From: Lachnospiraceae bacterium
Lineage (GTDB): Bacteria; Bacillota; Clostridia; Lachnospirales; Lachnospiraceae
Length of the DNA stretch: 64,000 nt
NCBI GenBank assembly: GCA_028693705.1
Contig: JAQUUX010000002.1
Span: forward strand, 1 to 64,000
Reading direction: 5' to 3'
How positions within the stretch are numbered: position 1 is the first letter of the stretch; each line of letters begins with the position of its first letter. The notes beneath the pieces are model-generated. The model did not search any database. It had not been told where the DNA came from and saw only the letters and a list, made by a program, of their open reading frames with translations. Shown here piece by piece: positions 1-8,086 of the stretch. The position numbers and the translations under genes are program-made.

Positions 1-214
1 TCCAGCGGGGCTTATTTAAGTGTCTCTACTCTGTTCAACGTCACTCATCATCATTCAGAAAACTGACGGATTGACACTTTAGGAGAAGTTAATCATTTTG
101 AAATAACATTTTGCGGAAACTCAAGTACAGATGATTACCATTTTTTGGGAAATGGCGCATTTATGGGCTTTGTATGGTTTTAATTATTACCTAATTGTGA
201 ACTTTGTTTTTTAA
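1..214. other. Left edge, no supported gene
   Basis: No gene can be supported here. A short reading frame runs in from the window edge and stops at a TGA at 64-66, and a second frame is also open, so neither can be chosen. No terminator hairpin for the neighbouring trxB gene was recognised. Confidence 0.4.
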
Positions 215-1138
215 TTACTTCGTTGCCTTACTTTCCAGCAAATATTTTTGTACTGATGTAACTGCATTTGCACCATCTGCCACTGCTGTTACAATCTGTC
301 TCAATGCCTTAGTACGCACATCTCCTGCCGCATATATACCGGCTACATTGGTGCAGCAATCCTCCCCCGCAATAATATAACCTTTTTCATCCTGCTGAAT
401 CTGATCCGGCACATACTCTGTATTCGGTTCAATTCCGACAGCAATAAAAATTCCCTGCAATGAAAGTTCCTGTGTCACATCTGTTTTGACATTTCGAAGC
501 ATGGCACTTTCTACCTGTTCTTCTCCTTTAATCTGTGTCACTACCTGGTCCCACAATACTTCCACATTAGGCAGACTCAGTAATTCATCCTGTAGGATTT
601 TGGCGGCACGCAGTTCATTTCTACGATGAATCAGATAAACCTTCTGACAAAACCTTGCCAGGAAAATAGCATCCTCCACAGCCACATCACCACCGCCTAC
701 AACTGCAGTTACTTTATTCTTAAAAAAAGCTCCGTCACAGGTAGCACAATAGGAAACTCCCATGCCTGCCAGTTCTTCTTCACCGGGAACATGTAATTTT
801 GAATGAGACGCGCCACTTGCCAAGAGCAGTGTTTTCGTCTCTAAATCCCCCTGATCCGTATGCACCAGCTTTCTGTCTCCCATATCTTCTATCCCTGTAA
901 CCTCAGCCTCTTTAAAGTTTACACCCATCGCCTCTGCATGTTCTTTGAACTTCATGCCCATGTCAAAGCCGTTCATTCCTTTCATGCCAAGATAATTATC
1001 AACTTCATAGGTAGTCAGAACCTGTCCGCCACTCATAGCGCTTTTTTCTATTAATAAAGTTTTCAGGCCTGCCCGCACTCCATAAACACCTGCTGATAAA
1101 CCGGCCGGACCGCCTCCTAGAATAATCAGATCTTCCAT
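215..1138 (-). CDS. trxB: Thioredoxin-disulfide reductase
   Basis: This cytosolic FAD enzyme uses NADPH to reduce oxidised thioredoxin. The 307-residue protein has the family's normal length. It shows an N-terminal FAD site GGGPAG (residues 8-13), the redox-active CATC at 131-134, an NADPH-binding GGGDVAVE stretch near 147 and a C-terminal FAD motif AAGDVR near 272. The start is preceded by AAAGGAAA. It is transcribed away from the SDR gene, and the two promoters appear to overlap in the 135-bp gap. No thioredoxin gene lies next to it. The order and spacing of domains leave little doubt about the call. Confidence 0.97.
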   Translation of the reverse strand: MEDLIILGGGPAGLSAGVYGVRAGLKTLLIEKSAMSGGQVLTTYEVDNYLGMKGMNGFDMGMKFKEHAEAMGVNFKEAEVTGIEDMGDRKLVHTDQGDLETKTLLLASGASHSKLHVPGEEELAGMGVSYCATCDGAFFKNKVTAVVGGGDVAVEDAIFLARFCQKVYLIHRRNELRAAKILQDELLSLPNVEVLWDQVVTQIKGEEQVESAMLRNVKTDVTQELSLQGIFIAVGIEPNTEYVPDQIQQDEKGYIIAGEDCCTNVAGIYAAGDVRTKALRQIVTAVADGANAVTSVQKYLLESKATK

Positions 1139-1167
1139 CTTTTATTTCCTTTCTTTTTGTTAAAAAT

Positions 1168-1196
1168 AGTCTAACAGTTTTTCCACGTCATGACAA
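1168..1196 (-). promoter_or_regulatory. Probable trxB promoter
   Basis: On the minus strand TTGTCA (1191-1196) and TAGACT (1168-1173) are 17 bases apart, about 35 bases before the trxB start. The -35 hexamer nearly coincides with that of the divergent SDR promoter. Prediction by eye only. Confidence 0.45.
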
Positions 1197-1218
1197 TTGC
1201 TTCTAATCATAGTATAAT
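1190..1218 (+). promoter_or_regulatory. Probable promoter of the SDR gene
   Basis: ATGACA (1190-1195) and a consensus TATAAT (1213-1218) are separated by 17 bases, 56 bases before the SDR start codon. The -35 overlaps the -35 of the divergent trxB promoter. Confidence 0.55.
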
Positions 1219-1273
1219 CATTTTCATACAAATCATAATACAATTGTTTTATATAGAAGGGACACTTTATCTT

Positions 1274-2002
1274 ATGGCAAAAAAAGTATTGATTACCGGT
1301 GCATCAAGAGGAATTGGTAAAGCTGCAGCTCTGGCTTTTTCAAACGCCGGCTTTGAACTGTATCTGACCTGCCGTCATTCAGAAGCGGCTTTACAGGCAC
1401 TTTTTTCTCAGATTACCTCCGAACAAAATAAAAACCAGAAAGCACCGGAGTTATTCATCGGCGATATCGGTGATCCTCAATTTGTATTTGAAATGTTTAC
1501 CCACATATCAGATCTGGATATTCTGATCAACAATGCCGGTGTCGCTCATATCGGACTGCTCCATGAAATGTCAGTTGCTGAATGGAACGCTGTGCTAAAT
1601 ACGAATCTAAATGCAGCTTTCTATACTGCCCGTCACGCCATTCCATTATTTCTAAAAAAACATGCAGGGAAAATCCTGAATGTTTCTTCTGTATGGGGAA
1701 ACGTGGGCGCTTCCATGGAAGTGGCTTATTCAGCCTCAAAAGGCGGTCTGAATGCCATGACAAAAGCACTGGCAAAAGAACTGGCACCAAGCAATATCCA
1801 GGTAAATGCCCTGGCCTGTGGCGTAATCGACACCGACATGAACCGTTGCTTTGATGAAGCTGATATGGAATCGCTGATTGCAGAAATACCTGCCGACAGA
1901 CTGGGAAAACCAGAAGAAGCGGCTGCCATGCTTCTGCAGCTGGCAACCGCTCCCTCTTATTTAACCGGTCAGATTATTACCCTTGATGGGGGCTGGATCT
2001 GA
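1274..2002 (+). CDS. SDR-family NAD(P)-dependent oxidoreductase
   Basis: This is a classical short-chain dehydrogenase/reductase of 242 residues. It has the cofactor motif TGASRGIG (8-15), the structural NNAG (86-89), the catalytic Ser at 138/139 and the YSASK pair Tyr152/Lys156. I place the start at the ATG at 1274 because AGAAGGG precedes it at good spacing and the Rossmann strand begins at once; a longer frame upstream adds no domain. It resembles FabG-type reductases. A single such gene outside a fatty-acid operon may instead be the EF-P 5-aminopentanone reductase type found in Firmicutes. The substrate cannot be read from the sequence. Confidence 0.9.
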   Translation: MAKKVLITGASRGIGKAAALAFSNAGFELYLTCRHSEAALQALFSQITSEQNKNQKAPELFIGDIGDPQFVFEMFTHISDLDILINNAGVAHIGLLHEMSVAEWNAVLNTNLNAAFYTARHAIPLFLKKHAGKILNVSSVWGNVGASMEVAYSASKGGLNAMTKALAKELAPSNIQVNALACGVIDTDMNRCFDEADMESLIAEIPADRLGKPEEAAAMLLQLATAPSYLTGQIITLDGGWI

Positions 2003-2010
2003 TTCCTTAT

Positions 2011-2748
2011 TTATTCATATACTGAAAATCCGGTAATTGCGAATGTTCCATCCTGATCTACAAAAGTAAATCCTGCATGGCTGTCATCCAGATATACCAC
2101 ATAACCAGCTTCTGCCTTTGTCATACCAAACAGATTCACATCATTGATCATACAAAATGCTTCTGTAAATACTTCTGTTTCATCCATTGCCAGGAAATCA
2201 TCTTTGCTGGCAATTTCTACGCCATTTCCCTGATCATCCAGGTTCATATATGTAGGATAAGCCAGTGCATCTGCAAATCCATCCTGATCCATAAATGCGA
2301 TTGCATTAATTGTGCTCATAGCAAATGCATAAGCTTCTGTCGGACAGGACATTTCCAATGAAGATTCTCCCAATGCAACTGCTGTCGCTGTACCATCATC
2401 AAGATTACCTGTATAAGTAACTGCAACAGGTGCTCCTAATAATACGCCATCTGCCAGATCCGTTGTGCAATCATCTGCCATAGTAAAGAAATACTGAGTT
2501 CCATCCTCTACCTGTATCTGAATACTGTTCATTGAAGCTTCCCATACCAGACCTTCTATAGTAGCAGTCTCTGTAGCAGTTTCTGCAGTTTCAACTGTCT
2601 CTGCAGCTTCTGTTGTAGTTTCTGCTGCTGCCTCTGTACTTGCCTGTGTAGTCTCTGTAGTAGTGTTACCGGATCCGCAAGCGGTCAGACTCATCAATGT
2701 CATGGTTAACATACAGGTTACTGCAATGATCTTTGATACTTTTTTCAT
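2011..2748 (-). CDS. Putative secreted lipoprotein, unknown function
   Basis: The 245-residue product starts with a lipoprotein signal peptide (lipobox LTAC, lipidated Cys24), so it should be anchored on the outer face of the membrane. A Thr/Glu/Ala-rich linker at about 28-65 acts as a stalk. Two small globular parts follow: one at about 66-130 that reads like a beta-rich barrel, and a C-terminal region at about 140-245. I recognise no catalytic motif. AAGGAG precedes the start. It converges with the SDR gene with only 8 bases between the stop codons. Real gene, function unknown. Confidence 0.8.
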   Translation of the reverse strand: MKKVSKIIAVTCMLTMTLMSLTACGSGNTTTETTQASTEAAAETTTEAAETVETAETATETATIEGLVWEASMNSIQIQVEDGTQYFFTMADDCTTDLADGVLLGAPVAVTYTGNLDDGTATAVALGESSLEMSCPTEAYAFAMSTINAIAFMDQDGFADALAYPTYMNLDDQGNGVEIASKDDFLAMDETEVFTEAFCMINDVNLFGMTKAEAGYVVYLDDSHAGFTFVDQDGTFAITGFSVYE

Positions 2749-2893
2749 AATATTATTCTCCTTTTACTGTTGAATTACTTCCACTCATTAGTTGCTTTGT
2801 ATCATCAACCATTAACTTATCGGCATCTTTGGTTTTAGTCTATACTTTTTTTCGCAAATTTTCTCTCTTTTTTCGCGAATTTCCTATAAATTT

Positions 2894-4240
2894 CTAAAAA
2901 CCTTTGTTTTTCAGATCTGTAACCAGCTGTACATAATATTCCCGCACATCAAAATCTGCAATGTTTTCCCTGTTCAGATCGATCATATCACCGTGGGAAA
3001 TACCTCTTTTACCATTTACCGTCAAAAATTCATAATGGCTGCCCCAGGAAAAAGAGTCCTCTGCAACTAATCCGTCATTTGGTCCGTCAAAAACTTTTAC
3101 CAGCTCATGGGTAAAATTTAATGGAAATCTTCCACTGGAAGCATGATTTAATTTGGATCCGACACTTTGATAATAAACACCTTCCTGATCCAGAACCATT
3201 TCATTTCTTTTCATACTGGCTTCTGCCGTCAGATCTCTGACCGCTTTCATAAAGTCAGGAGTGATATCTCCCATCTTACGCAGTGCTGCATTATATTTAC
3301 CCGCTACAAACTGCTGGGTTTTAACCGGTATCTTATCTAATAAATAATCTGCAAAATCACAGCCTCTGTGAGGTGTGTTGATCGTTGTCAATGACGCCAC
3401 CATCGGCGCTGCACCTAACAGGCTTATGGCATAACGGCAATCCAGTCCGCCTTTGGAATGGGCTATAATATTTATCTTATCACATCCGGTTTCCTCACAG
3501 ATCTCTTCCATTCTAGTCTTCAATTCAGCCGCACTGTCAGCAACAGATGCAGCAGACTGATGATTTCCATAATAGATAACCGCTCCGTTTGCTTCTAATT
3601 CCCGTGGAATTCTGCCCCAATAATTGAAATAACGAAAATCTCTAAAGAATACACCATGTACCATCAAAATGGGATATTTCGTAGCACATATTCTTTCCGG
3701 CTTACGTTTCTGATCCAATATTATTTTTTCACGCTCTAATCTGGTCTCTGCCGCAGCAATGGAAATGATTTTCCATAGTACATACAAATGTACAATCGGT
3801 ACCATGCCACAGGCTATTCCTATAGCTCTCCATTTCACGCCAATCTGCAGTGAAGTACAATAAACCCGGATAATGCCATTCCAGAAAACCAGTGCTTCGA
3901 TACCAATTACCAGAAATAAACTGATCACTCCCCGGATAATGCCTGTGTGAAAAGTATCTGCTATGGTGAATAATTGATAAAACACCGAAATTGCTGTAGA
4001 AAGCAAAAATACTTTCAACAGTACGCAGCCATCAAAACATAATTGCAATCTTTCAGTAGGCATTTTACTGCTCTGAAATCTCTTGATACTTTCTACTTTC
4101 CGATACCATGAAGGTGAAATATTGATCCATAAAAATAATGGTATCAAGACCACCAGTGCCACTCCCAACTCTTTTCCTGAAAACAGCGTATATCCGTTTG
4201 CCAGACAAAATACCAGAAGCGCATATAATACATTCAACAT
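2894..4240 (-). CDS. Membrane-anchored alpha/beta-hydrolase (lipase-like)
   Basis: The 448-residue protein has four to five hydrophobic segments in the first 160 residues, then a cytoplasmic or extracellular alpha/beta-hydrolase domain. It shows the oxyanion-type HG near 195, the nucleophile elbow AHSKGG with Ser262, an Asp candidate in the late DGPNDG stretch and a His candidate in the GISHGD stretch. This layout matches triacylglycerol lipase/esterase families. I choose the ATG at 4240 because GGAG lies 7 bases upstream, while the earlier in-frame ATGs at 4279 and 4276 lack a site and fall near a terminator. The natural ester substrate is unknown. Confidence 0.82.
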   Translation of the reverse strand: MLNVLYALLVFCLANGYTLFSGKELGVALVVLIPLFLWINISPSWYRKVESIKRFQSSKMPTERLQLCFDGCVLLKVFLLSTAISVFYQLFTIADTFHTGIIRGVISLFLVIGIEALVFWNGIIRVYCTSLQIGVKWRAIGIACGMVPIVHLYVLWKIISIAAAETRLEREKIILDQKRKPERICATKYPILMVHGVFFRDFRYFNYWGRIPRELEANGAVIYYGNHQSAASVADSAAELKTRMEEICEETGCDKINIIAHSKGGLDCRYAISLLGAAPMVASLTTINTPHRGCDFADYLLDKIPVKTQQFVAGKYNAALRKMGDITPDFMKAVRDLTAEASMKRNEMVLDQEGVYYQSVGSKLNHASSGRFPLNFTHELVKVFDGPNDGLVAEDSFSWGSHYEFLTVNGKRGISHGDMIDLNRENIADFDVREYYVQLVTDLKNKGF

Positions 4241-4281
4241 TTTAATTCTCCATCTATTATCTTTCGTTTGGATCATCACGC

Positions 4282-4323
4282 AAAAATAAATCCCTTTGCC
4301 GAATCACCACCCGACAAAGGGAT
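4282..4323 (-). terminator. Intrinsic terminator after the HPr-like gene
   Basis: On the minus strand ATCCCTTTG and CAAAGGGAT form a 9-bp outer stem followed by TTTATTTTT. It lies just past the stop of the small gene at 4337 and before the lipase start. Confidence 0.75.
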
Positions 4324-4336
4324 CTCTTTTACCAGC

Positions 4337-4573
4337 TTAGCCAATAGCGAACTGTAACAGTTTCTGCATATCTTCATCTTTTTCAATCAGTAATTCCAAT
4401 TCTCCGATTTCTCCGCCGGAAAAACATTTTGCCAGACTGAAGTACTGTGCCAGTTTGGATTTCAGATCCAGTTCCAGACCTTCACCTACCAGCTTAACAT
4501 TTCCGTCGCAGCTCTCTACCGTCTGAAAAAAACGGTCTATATTTGTAATATTTTTTAATTTTACTCTTTTCAT
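4337..4573 (-). CDS. Small HPr-like protein lacking the phospho-His motif
   Basis: The 78-residue product resembles the second half of the PTS phosphocarrier HPr: a strand, then LDLKSKLAQYFSL where HPr has NLKSIMGVMSL, then a strand and a C-terminal helix. The GIHARPA active-site motif of true HPr is absent, so it cannot be the general PTS carrier by the usual mechanism. The ATG at 4573 is chosen because GAAAGG lies about 11 bases upstream; an ATG at 4594 is possible. It stands alone between M18 peptidase and lipase genes. The HPr-like assignment is by resemblance and moderate; the role is unknown. Confidence 0.65.
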   Translation of the reverse strand: MKRVKLKNITNIDRFFQTVESCDGNVKLVGEGLELDLKSKLAQYFSLAKCFSGGEIGELELLIEKDEDMQKLLQFAIG

Positions 4574-4666
4574 TTGTTTCCCAACCTTTCTCATAAGACA
4601 TTGTTATCATTTTCATCAACAATATATACCAATTTGCCGGGTATTGCAAGTGATGATGACCGCTTC

Positions 4667-5977
4667 TTAGGAAAAAGCATATTCCCCGGTACCGGTTTTC
4701 TCTATATGTGTTGCATAAAATTCCTGAATAGCCCGAATTATATACCATGTATCCTTGATGCCGGCTGTTTCATAAGGTGAATGCATTGCCAGCTGCGCCA
4801 GACCAATATCCACTGTGTTCAAAGATACATGAGTATTGGATATATTGCCCAGAGTAGAACCGCCTGCAATATCCGATCGGTTAACATAAGTCTGATAAGG
4901 AACTTCTGCTTTATCACAGATTGCTTTGAAAATAGCTGCTGATACAGAATCAGTAGTATATTTCTGGTTTGCATTGAACTTGATTACTATGCCATGGTTC
5001 ATATACGGACGATTTGTAGGATCTGCCTTATCCTGGTGGTGTGGATGTACTGCATGTGCATTGTCCGCTGATAACATAAAGCTGGAAGCAATTGCCATAT
5101 GATACTCTTCTATAGAATATCCCATGCTGTGACAAATACGTTCTAACGTATCCGATAGCATAGTGGAATCAGCACCCTGTTTTGTCGTACTTCCTACTTC
5201 TTCGTTATCAAAGACACAGCACATATTCACGCTCTTAGCATTCTCTGCTGCCATGAATGCTTCCATGGAAGAAAATGCACACTGCAGATCATCCAGCTTG
5301 GTACTGGAAATGAATTCTCTGTCTGCTCCCCAGATAGATCCTGCCACACGATTATATAAGAAGAGATCCGTACTTAATATCTTGTTCTCCTCTACACCGA
5401 TGTTCTCAGCGATCAGCTTTCGGAATTTACCTTTGGCTGTTTCTTCGCCCAGAAGAGGAATCATATCCTTTTGTGCATTATAGGCATATCCGTCATTTAC
5501 CTGACGATTCATATGAATTGCTACATTCGGGATCATGAGCAGATCGCGATTCACATTTACCAGTTTCGTCACAAATCTGCCGTCCTGTTCTACTACTGCT
5601 TTTCCTGCAACGGAAAGCGGTCTGTCAAACCATGGAGCACAGATCATCCCGCCGTATTTTTCCACATTTAATTCCACATAGTGCTCGTCCACCAGCATTT
5701 CTTCCTTTTCCTTGATCTTAAAGGATGGAGAATCGCTGTGAGAGGCTACAATCTGAAAATTAGTGAAATGTTCCTTGGGAATCTTAAATGCGATGATCGC
5801 AGAATCAGACCTGGTTACAAAATATTGTCCGCCTGGCTGTAGATCCCACCTTGCTTCTTCACGCAGTTCTGTAAAGCCCTTTCCGGTCAGCTGCTTTCTG
5901 AAATTATCAATCACATGATAGCAGCTTGGACTTTTTTCAATAAACTGTAACAGTTCTTTTGCTTTTTCTTCGTACAT
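4667..5977 (-). CDS. apeB: M18-family aminopeptidase
   Basis: This is a dodecamer-forming type of zinc aminopeptidase that removes N-terminal residues, often acidic ones, from peptides in the cytosol. At 436 residues it has the usual length. Family landmarks are visible: SHSDSPSFK with a metal-binding His/Asp near 84-86, the DNEEVGS motif in the middle (catalytic Glu), and HAVHPHHQDK near 310, plus a C-terminal metal His in LAMHSPYE. GAGGAAAAG lies just before the start. It is transcribed divergently from hsp20 with the CIRCE region between. Substrate preference within the family is not readable. Confidence 0.94.
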   Translation of the reverse strand: MYEEKAKELLQFIEKSPSCYHVIDNFRKQLTGKGFTELREEARWDLQPGGQYFVTRSDSAIIAFKIPKEHFTNFQIVASHSDSPSFKIKEKEEMLVDEHYVELNVEKYGGMICAPWFDRPLSVAGKAVVEQDGRFVTKLVNVNRDLLMIPNVAIHMNRQVNDGYAYNAQKDMIPLLGEETAKGKFRKLIAENIGVEENKILSTDLFLYNRVAGSIWGADREFISSTKLDDLQCAFSSMEAFMAAENAKSVNMCCVFDNEEVGSTTKQGADSTMLSDTLERICHSMGYSIEEYHMAIASSFMLSADNAHAVHPHHQDKADPTNRPYMNHGIVIKFNANQKYTTDSVSAAIFKAICDKAEVPYQTYVNRSDIAGGSTLGNISNTHVSLNTVDIGLAQLAMHSPYETAGIKDTWYIIRAIQEFYATHIEKTGTGEYAFS

Positions 5978-6076
5978 ATCTTTTCCTCGCTTATTACATT
6001 TTGGTGTCTTTATTATACACTAATATAGTACAAAATACTGATTCTGTTTCAGTTTATAATTTTTTTAGAATTAAAA

Positions 6077-6103
6077 TTAGCACTCGCCTCTTGACAGTGC
6101 TAA
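6077..6103 (+). promoter_or_regulatory. CIRCE operator (HrcA site)
   Basis: TTAGCACTC, nine spacer bases, then CAGTGCTAA: 17 of 18 arm positions match the CIRCE consensus TTAGCACTC-N9-GAGTGCTAA. HrcA binds such sites and represses heat-shock genes. Its right arm overlaps the -35 of the hsp20 promoter, the expected layout for repression. Confidence 0.93.
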
Positions 6104-6119
6104 CAGCACGTGTTATAAC
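6091..6119 (+). promoter_or_regulatory. hsp20 promoter
   Basis: A consensus TTGACA (6091-6096), a 17-base spacer and TATAAC (6114-6119) with an upstream TG (extended -10). The -35 lies inside the CIRCE element, so HrcA binding would block RNA polymerase. Confidence 0.85.
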
Positions 6120-6176
6120 ACAATTAGAACAAAGGTAATCATAAATTTGTCTTATAAAAGAATGGAGGAATGACTT

Positions 6177-6638
6177 ATGTTGATGCCTAGTGTATTTGGA
6201 GAAAATTTATTTGATGACTTAATGGATCTGGATTTCCCATATGATCGGGATTTCGAGAAAGCTTTCTTCGGAAAGAGGAATCCTTTATATGGAAAAAATG
6301 CGTCGAAGATTATGAAAACCGATGTAAAGGATATCGATAACGGTTATGAAATCTCCGTTGATCTCCCCGGCTTTAAGAAAGACGAAATCAAAGTTTCCAT
6401 GGATCAGGGATATCTTAATATCTCTGCTGAAAAAGGACTTGATAAAGAAGATAAAAAGGATCATTTCATCCGCAGAGAACGCTACTGTGGTGTCTGCTCA
6501 CGAAGCTTTTATCTGGGCGATAATTACACCAATGCCGATATTCAGGCAAAATACGAATCCGGCATTCTGACTCTGAAATTGCCAAAGAAAGATGCTAACC
6601 AGGTAGAACAGAATCGCTATATTGCAATTGAAGGATGA
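6177..6638 (+). CDS. hsp20: Hsp20/alpha-crystallin small heat-shock protein
   Basis: This ATP-independent chaperone holds unfolding proteins in the cytosol. The 153-residue product has a short acidic/aromatic N-terminal arm, an alpha-crystallin domain from about 45 to 140 that begins KTDVKDIDNGYEI and includes the DLPGFKKDEI strand, and the conserved GILTLKLPK near 126-134. GGAGG lies 8 bases before the ATG. Control by HrcA is predicted from the CIRCE/promoter overlap directly upstream. In many clostridia the same gene is single and HrcA-regulated. The A-G-L of the usual 'GVLT' motif is present as GILT. Confidence 0.95.
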   Translation: MLMPSVFGENLFDDLMDLDFPYDRDFEKAFFGKRNPLYGKNASKIMKTDVKDIDNGYEISVDLPGFKKDEIKVSMDQGYLNISAEKGLDKEDKKDHFIRRERYCGVCSRSFYLGDNYTNADIQAKYESGILTLKLPKKDANQVEQNRYIAIEG

Positions 6639-6683
6639 TTTTCCGTATCAAATGCCAGTCATAAAATTTTGACACAAAAACAA

Positions 6684-6736
6684 ACAGACCTTCCAATATT
6701 AGATTAATGATCTAATGATTGGGAGGTCTGTTTTTT
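6684..6736. terminator. Bidirectional terminator between hsp20 and the AIM24 gene
   Basis: A long stem (ACAGACCT…AGGTCTGT with paired inner ATTAGAT/ATCTAAT) followed on the plus strand by six T. It separates two convergent genes. Confidence 0.88.
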
Positions 6737-6772
6737 GATTATTTTTTGATTGTCATTTATTATTGCTATTTT

Positions 6773-7579
6773 CTATTGCTTTTTAGCATGCGTAGCTGCA
6801 AACAAAGTAATACTAGGTGCTACAGGGCTCATCAATACTTTTCCTGTACCACGGAATACGTTTACCAGACCTTCTCCTGATGCTGCAGAGCCAATCAGTG
6901 ATTTTCCTGAACGCTCTACCGTAAACTGCAAACTGGAAGTCCATGCAATTGCCATGTTTCCATCTATTTTCAAAACATCATTGTCCAGTTCAATTTCAAT
7001 TAATTCCTCTGCCGGTACATTACTTTCCAGTGCCACTACACCGCTGCCGCTTAAATTTAAGTTAAACAGACCTTCGCCACCGGCTACTGCTGAAGAAAGG
7101 CTGTTTCTGGCAACTACGCTTTGTTTCACATTTCCGTCACATGCTAAGAACATACCATCTTCAATAGCCATTCCACTTCCGCCCCAAGTAGAAACGTCCT
7201 GCAGAATAATATATTTATATGTAGGTTCCAGAACAAGCAAACCGTTTCCAACATACTCCGGCTTAATAGCGCTTTCTTTGGTAACCATGCTCTTTGCCAT
7301 TTTACCAAAAAGATCGCCAACACCTTTAACTCCGGTTGTAGCTGATACGCTTCCTGTTGTCCACTGCATTGCCCCTGCCTGTACAGTTGCAGAACGGTCA
7401 TCAGAAAGATTGATAACTACCTGTCTTCTACGGACATCCATCTGTCCCATGAAATATTCATTGACTGCATTATCCGGTGCAACACTCATGTCTTTTTTGT
7501 ACTCCAGTACACTGAAATTCCCAACTGTCTGTGTAATAACCCGATTTGCACTTTCTAAATTCCCTACTTTAACTGCCAT
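6773..7579 (-). CDS. AIM24-family protein
   Basis: The 268-residue soluble protein matches the AIM24 family, a beta-sandwich family widespread in bacteria and also in yeast mitochondria; its bacterial role is not established. Visible family features are a Gly-rich repeat of paired strands, 'GNGLLVLEP', 'GGEGLFNLNLSGSGVVAL' and 'ASGEGLVNVFRGTGKVLMSP' near the C-terminus. No signal peptide or membrane segment is present. AAAGGAGG precedes the start at ideal spacing. It is flanked by terminators on both sides, so it is likely monocistronic. Confidence 0.88.
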   Translation of the reverse strand: MAVKVGNLESANRVITQTVGNFSVLEYKKDMSVAPDNAVNEYFMGQMDVRRRQVVINLSDDRSATVQAGAMQWTTGSVSATTGVKGVGDLFGKMAKSMVTKESAIKPEYVGNGLLVLEPTYKYIILQDVSTWGGSGMAIEDGMFLACDGNVKQSVVARNSLSSAVAGGEGLFNLNLSGSGVVALESNVPAEELIEIELDNDVLKIDGNMAIAWTSSLQFTVERSGKSLIGSAASGEGLVNVFRGTGKVLMSPVAPSITLFAATHAKKQ

Positions 7580-7688
7580 TGTATATCCTCCTTTAGGATT
7601 GTCCCTATTGCTCGTTATTTTTTTATTATATTCTTCTGCTGATCAAATGTACAATTAAAATATTAGAAATACACGCTGCCTGGCACAC

Positions 7689-7727
7689 AGAAAAAAAGCT
7701 CCGGAATTAAATTCCGAAGCTTTTTCT
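7689..7727. terminator. Terminator hairpin
   Basis: AGCTCCGGAATT and AATTCCGAAGCT form a stem flanked by A-rich and T-rich runs, so it can act on both strands. On the minus strand it ends the small basic gene at 7738. Confidence 0.85.
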
Positions 7728-7737
7728 GTTCCATTCA

Positions 7738-7866
7738 CTAATAAGTATTATGCTTTTTAGCCTTTGGGCTGCTATTTTCTGTTGAAATTTCATGTTCAGA
7801 AATATTTACCATCTTCTGAACCATTTTCTTTTTCTTCAACGGATGTTTTGGATTTTTGTCTCCCAT
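7738..7866 (-). CDS. Small basic conserved protein, 42 residues
   Basis: The product begins MGDKNPKHPLKKKK and is Lys-rich in its first half and hydrophilic throughout. Short proteins starting MGDKNPK are, from memory, common in clostridial genomes; no function is known to me. The ATG at 7866 is chosen over longer frames because AGGAAG lies 9 bases upstream and the family begins here. A good promoter lies 80 bases upstream and a terminator follows the stop, so this looks like a free-standing gene. A nucleic-acid or ribosome contact would suit its charge, but that is a guess. Confidence 0.72.
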   Translation of the reverse strand: MGDKNPKHPLKKKKMVQKMVNISEHEISTENSSPKAKKHNTY

Positions 7867-7946
7867 GACTCTGCACTTCCTTTCCATAACATGTCTGGTG
7901 AAATACATTCTCATAGAAACAGCCTTCACTGTTAGCTGTTATATTT

Positions 7947-7974
7947 AGTATAGCACGCTCAATTTTTTTGTCAA
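7947..7974 (-). promoter_or_regulatory. Promoter of the small basic gene
   Basis: On the minus strand TTGACA (7969-7974), 16 bases, TATACT (7947-7952), with TG one base upstream of the -10 (extended -10). Leader of about 75 bases. Confidence 0.7.
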
Positions 7975-8032
7975 ATTTATATATGGGAACTGCAAGCCCG
8001 ATAGTATCATTTATATGCTTGATTTTACAGAA

Positions 8033-8064
8033 ATATGTACACTTTTCAATCCTGTACATATACT
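8033..8064 (+). promoter_or_regulatory. Palindromic promoter/operator candidate
   Basis: ATATGTACA (8033-8041) and TGTACATAT (8053-8061) form a perfect 9-bp inverted repeat with an 11-base centre. TGTACA (8036-8041) and TATACT (8059-8064), 17 bases apart, could be the -35 and -10 of the next gene, so the two arms would carry the promoter elements. A regulator site is plausible but not proven. Confidence 0.5.
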
Positions 8065-8086
8065 AATAAAAAAAGGAAATACAAAT

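Noticed and set aside
1-66. Possible C-terminal end of a gene entering from the left
   Set aside because: Two plus-strand frames are open over the first 60 bases and too short to identify.
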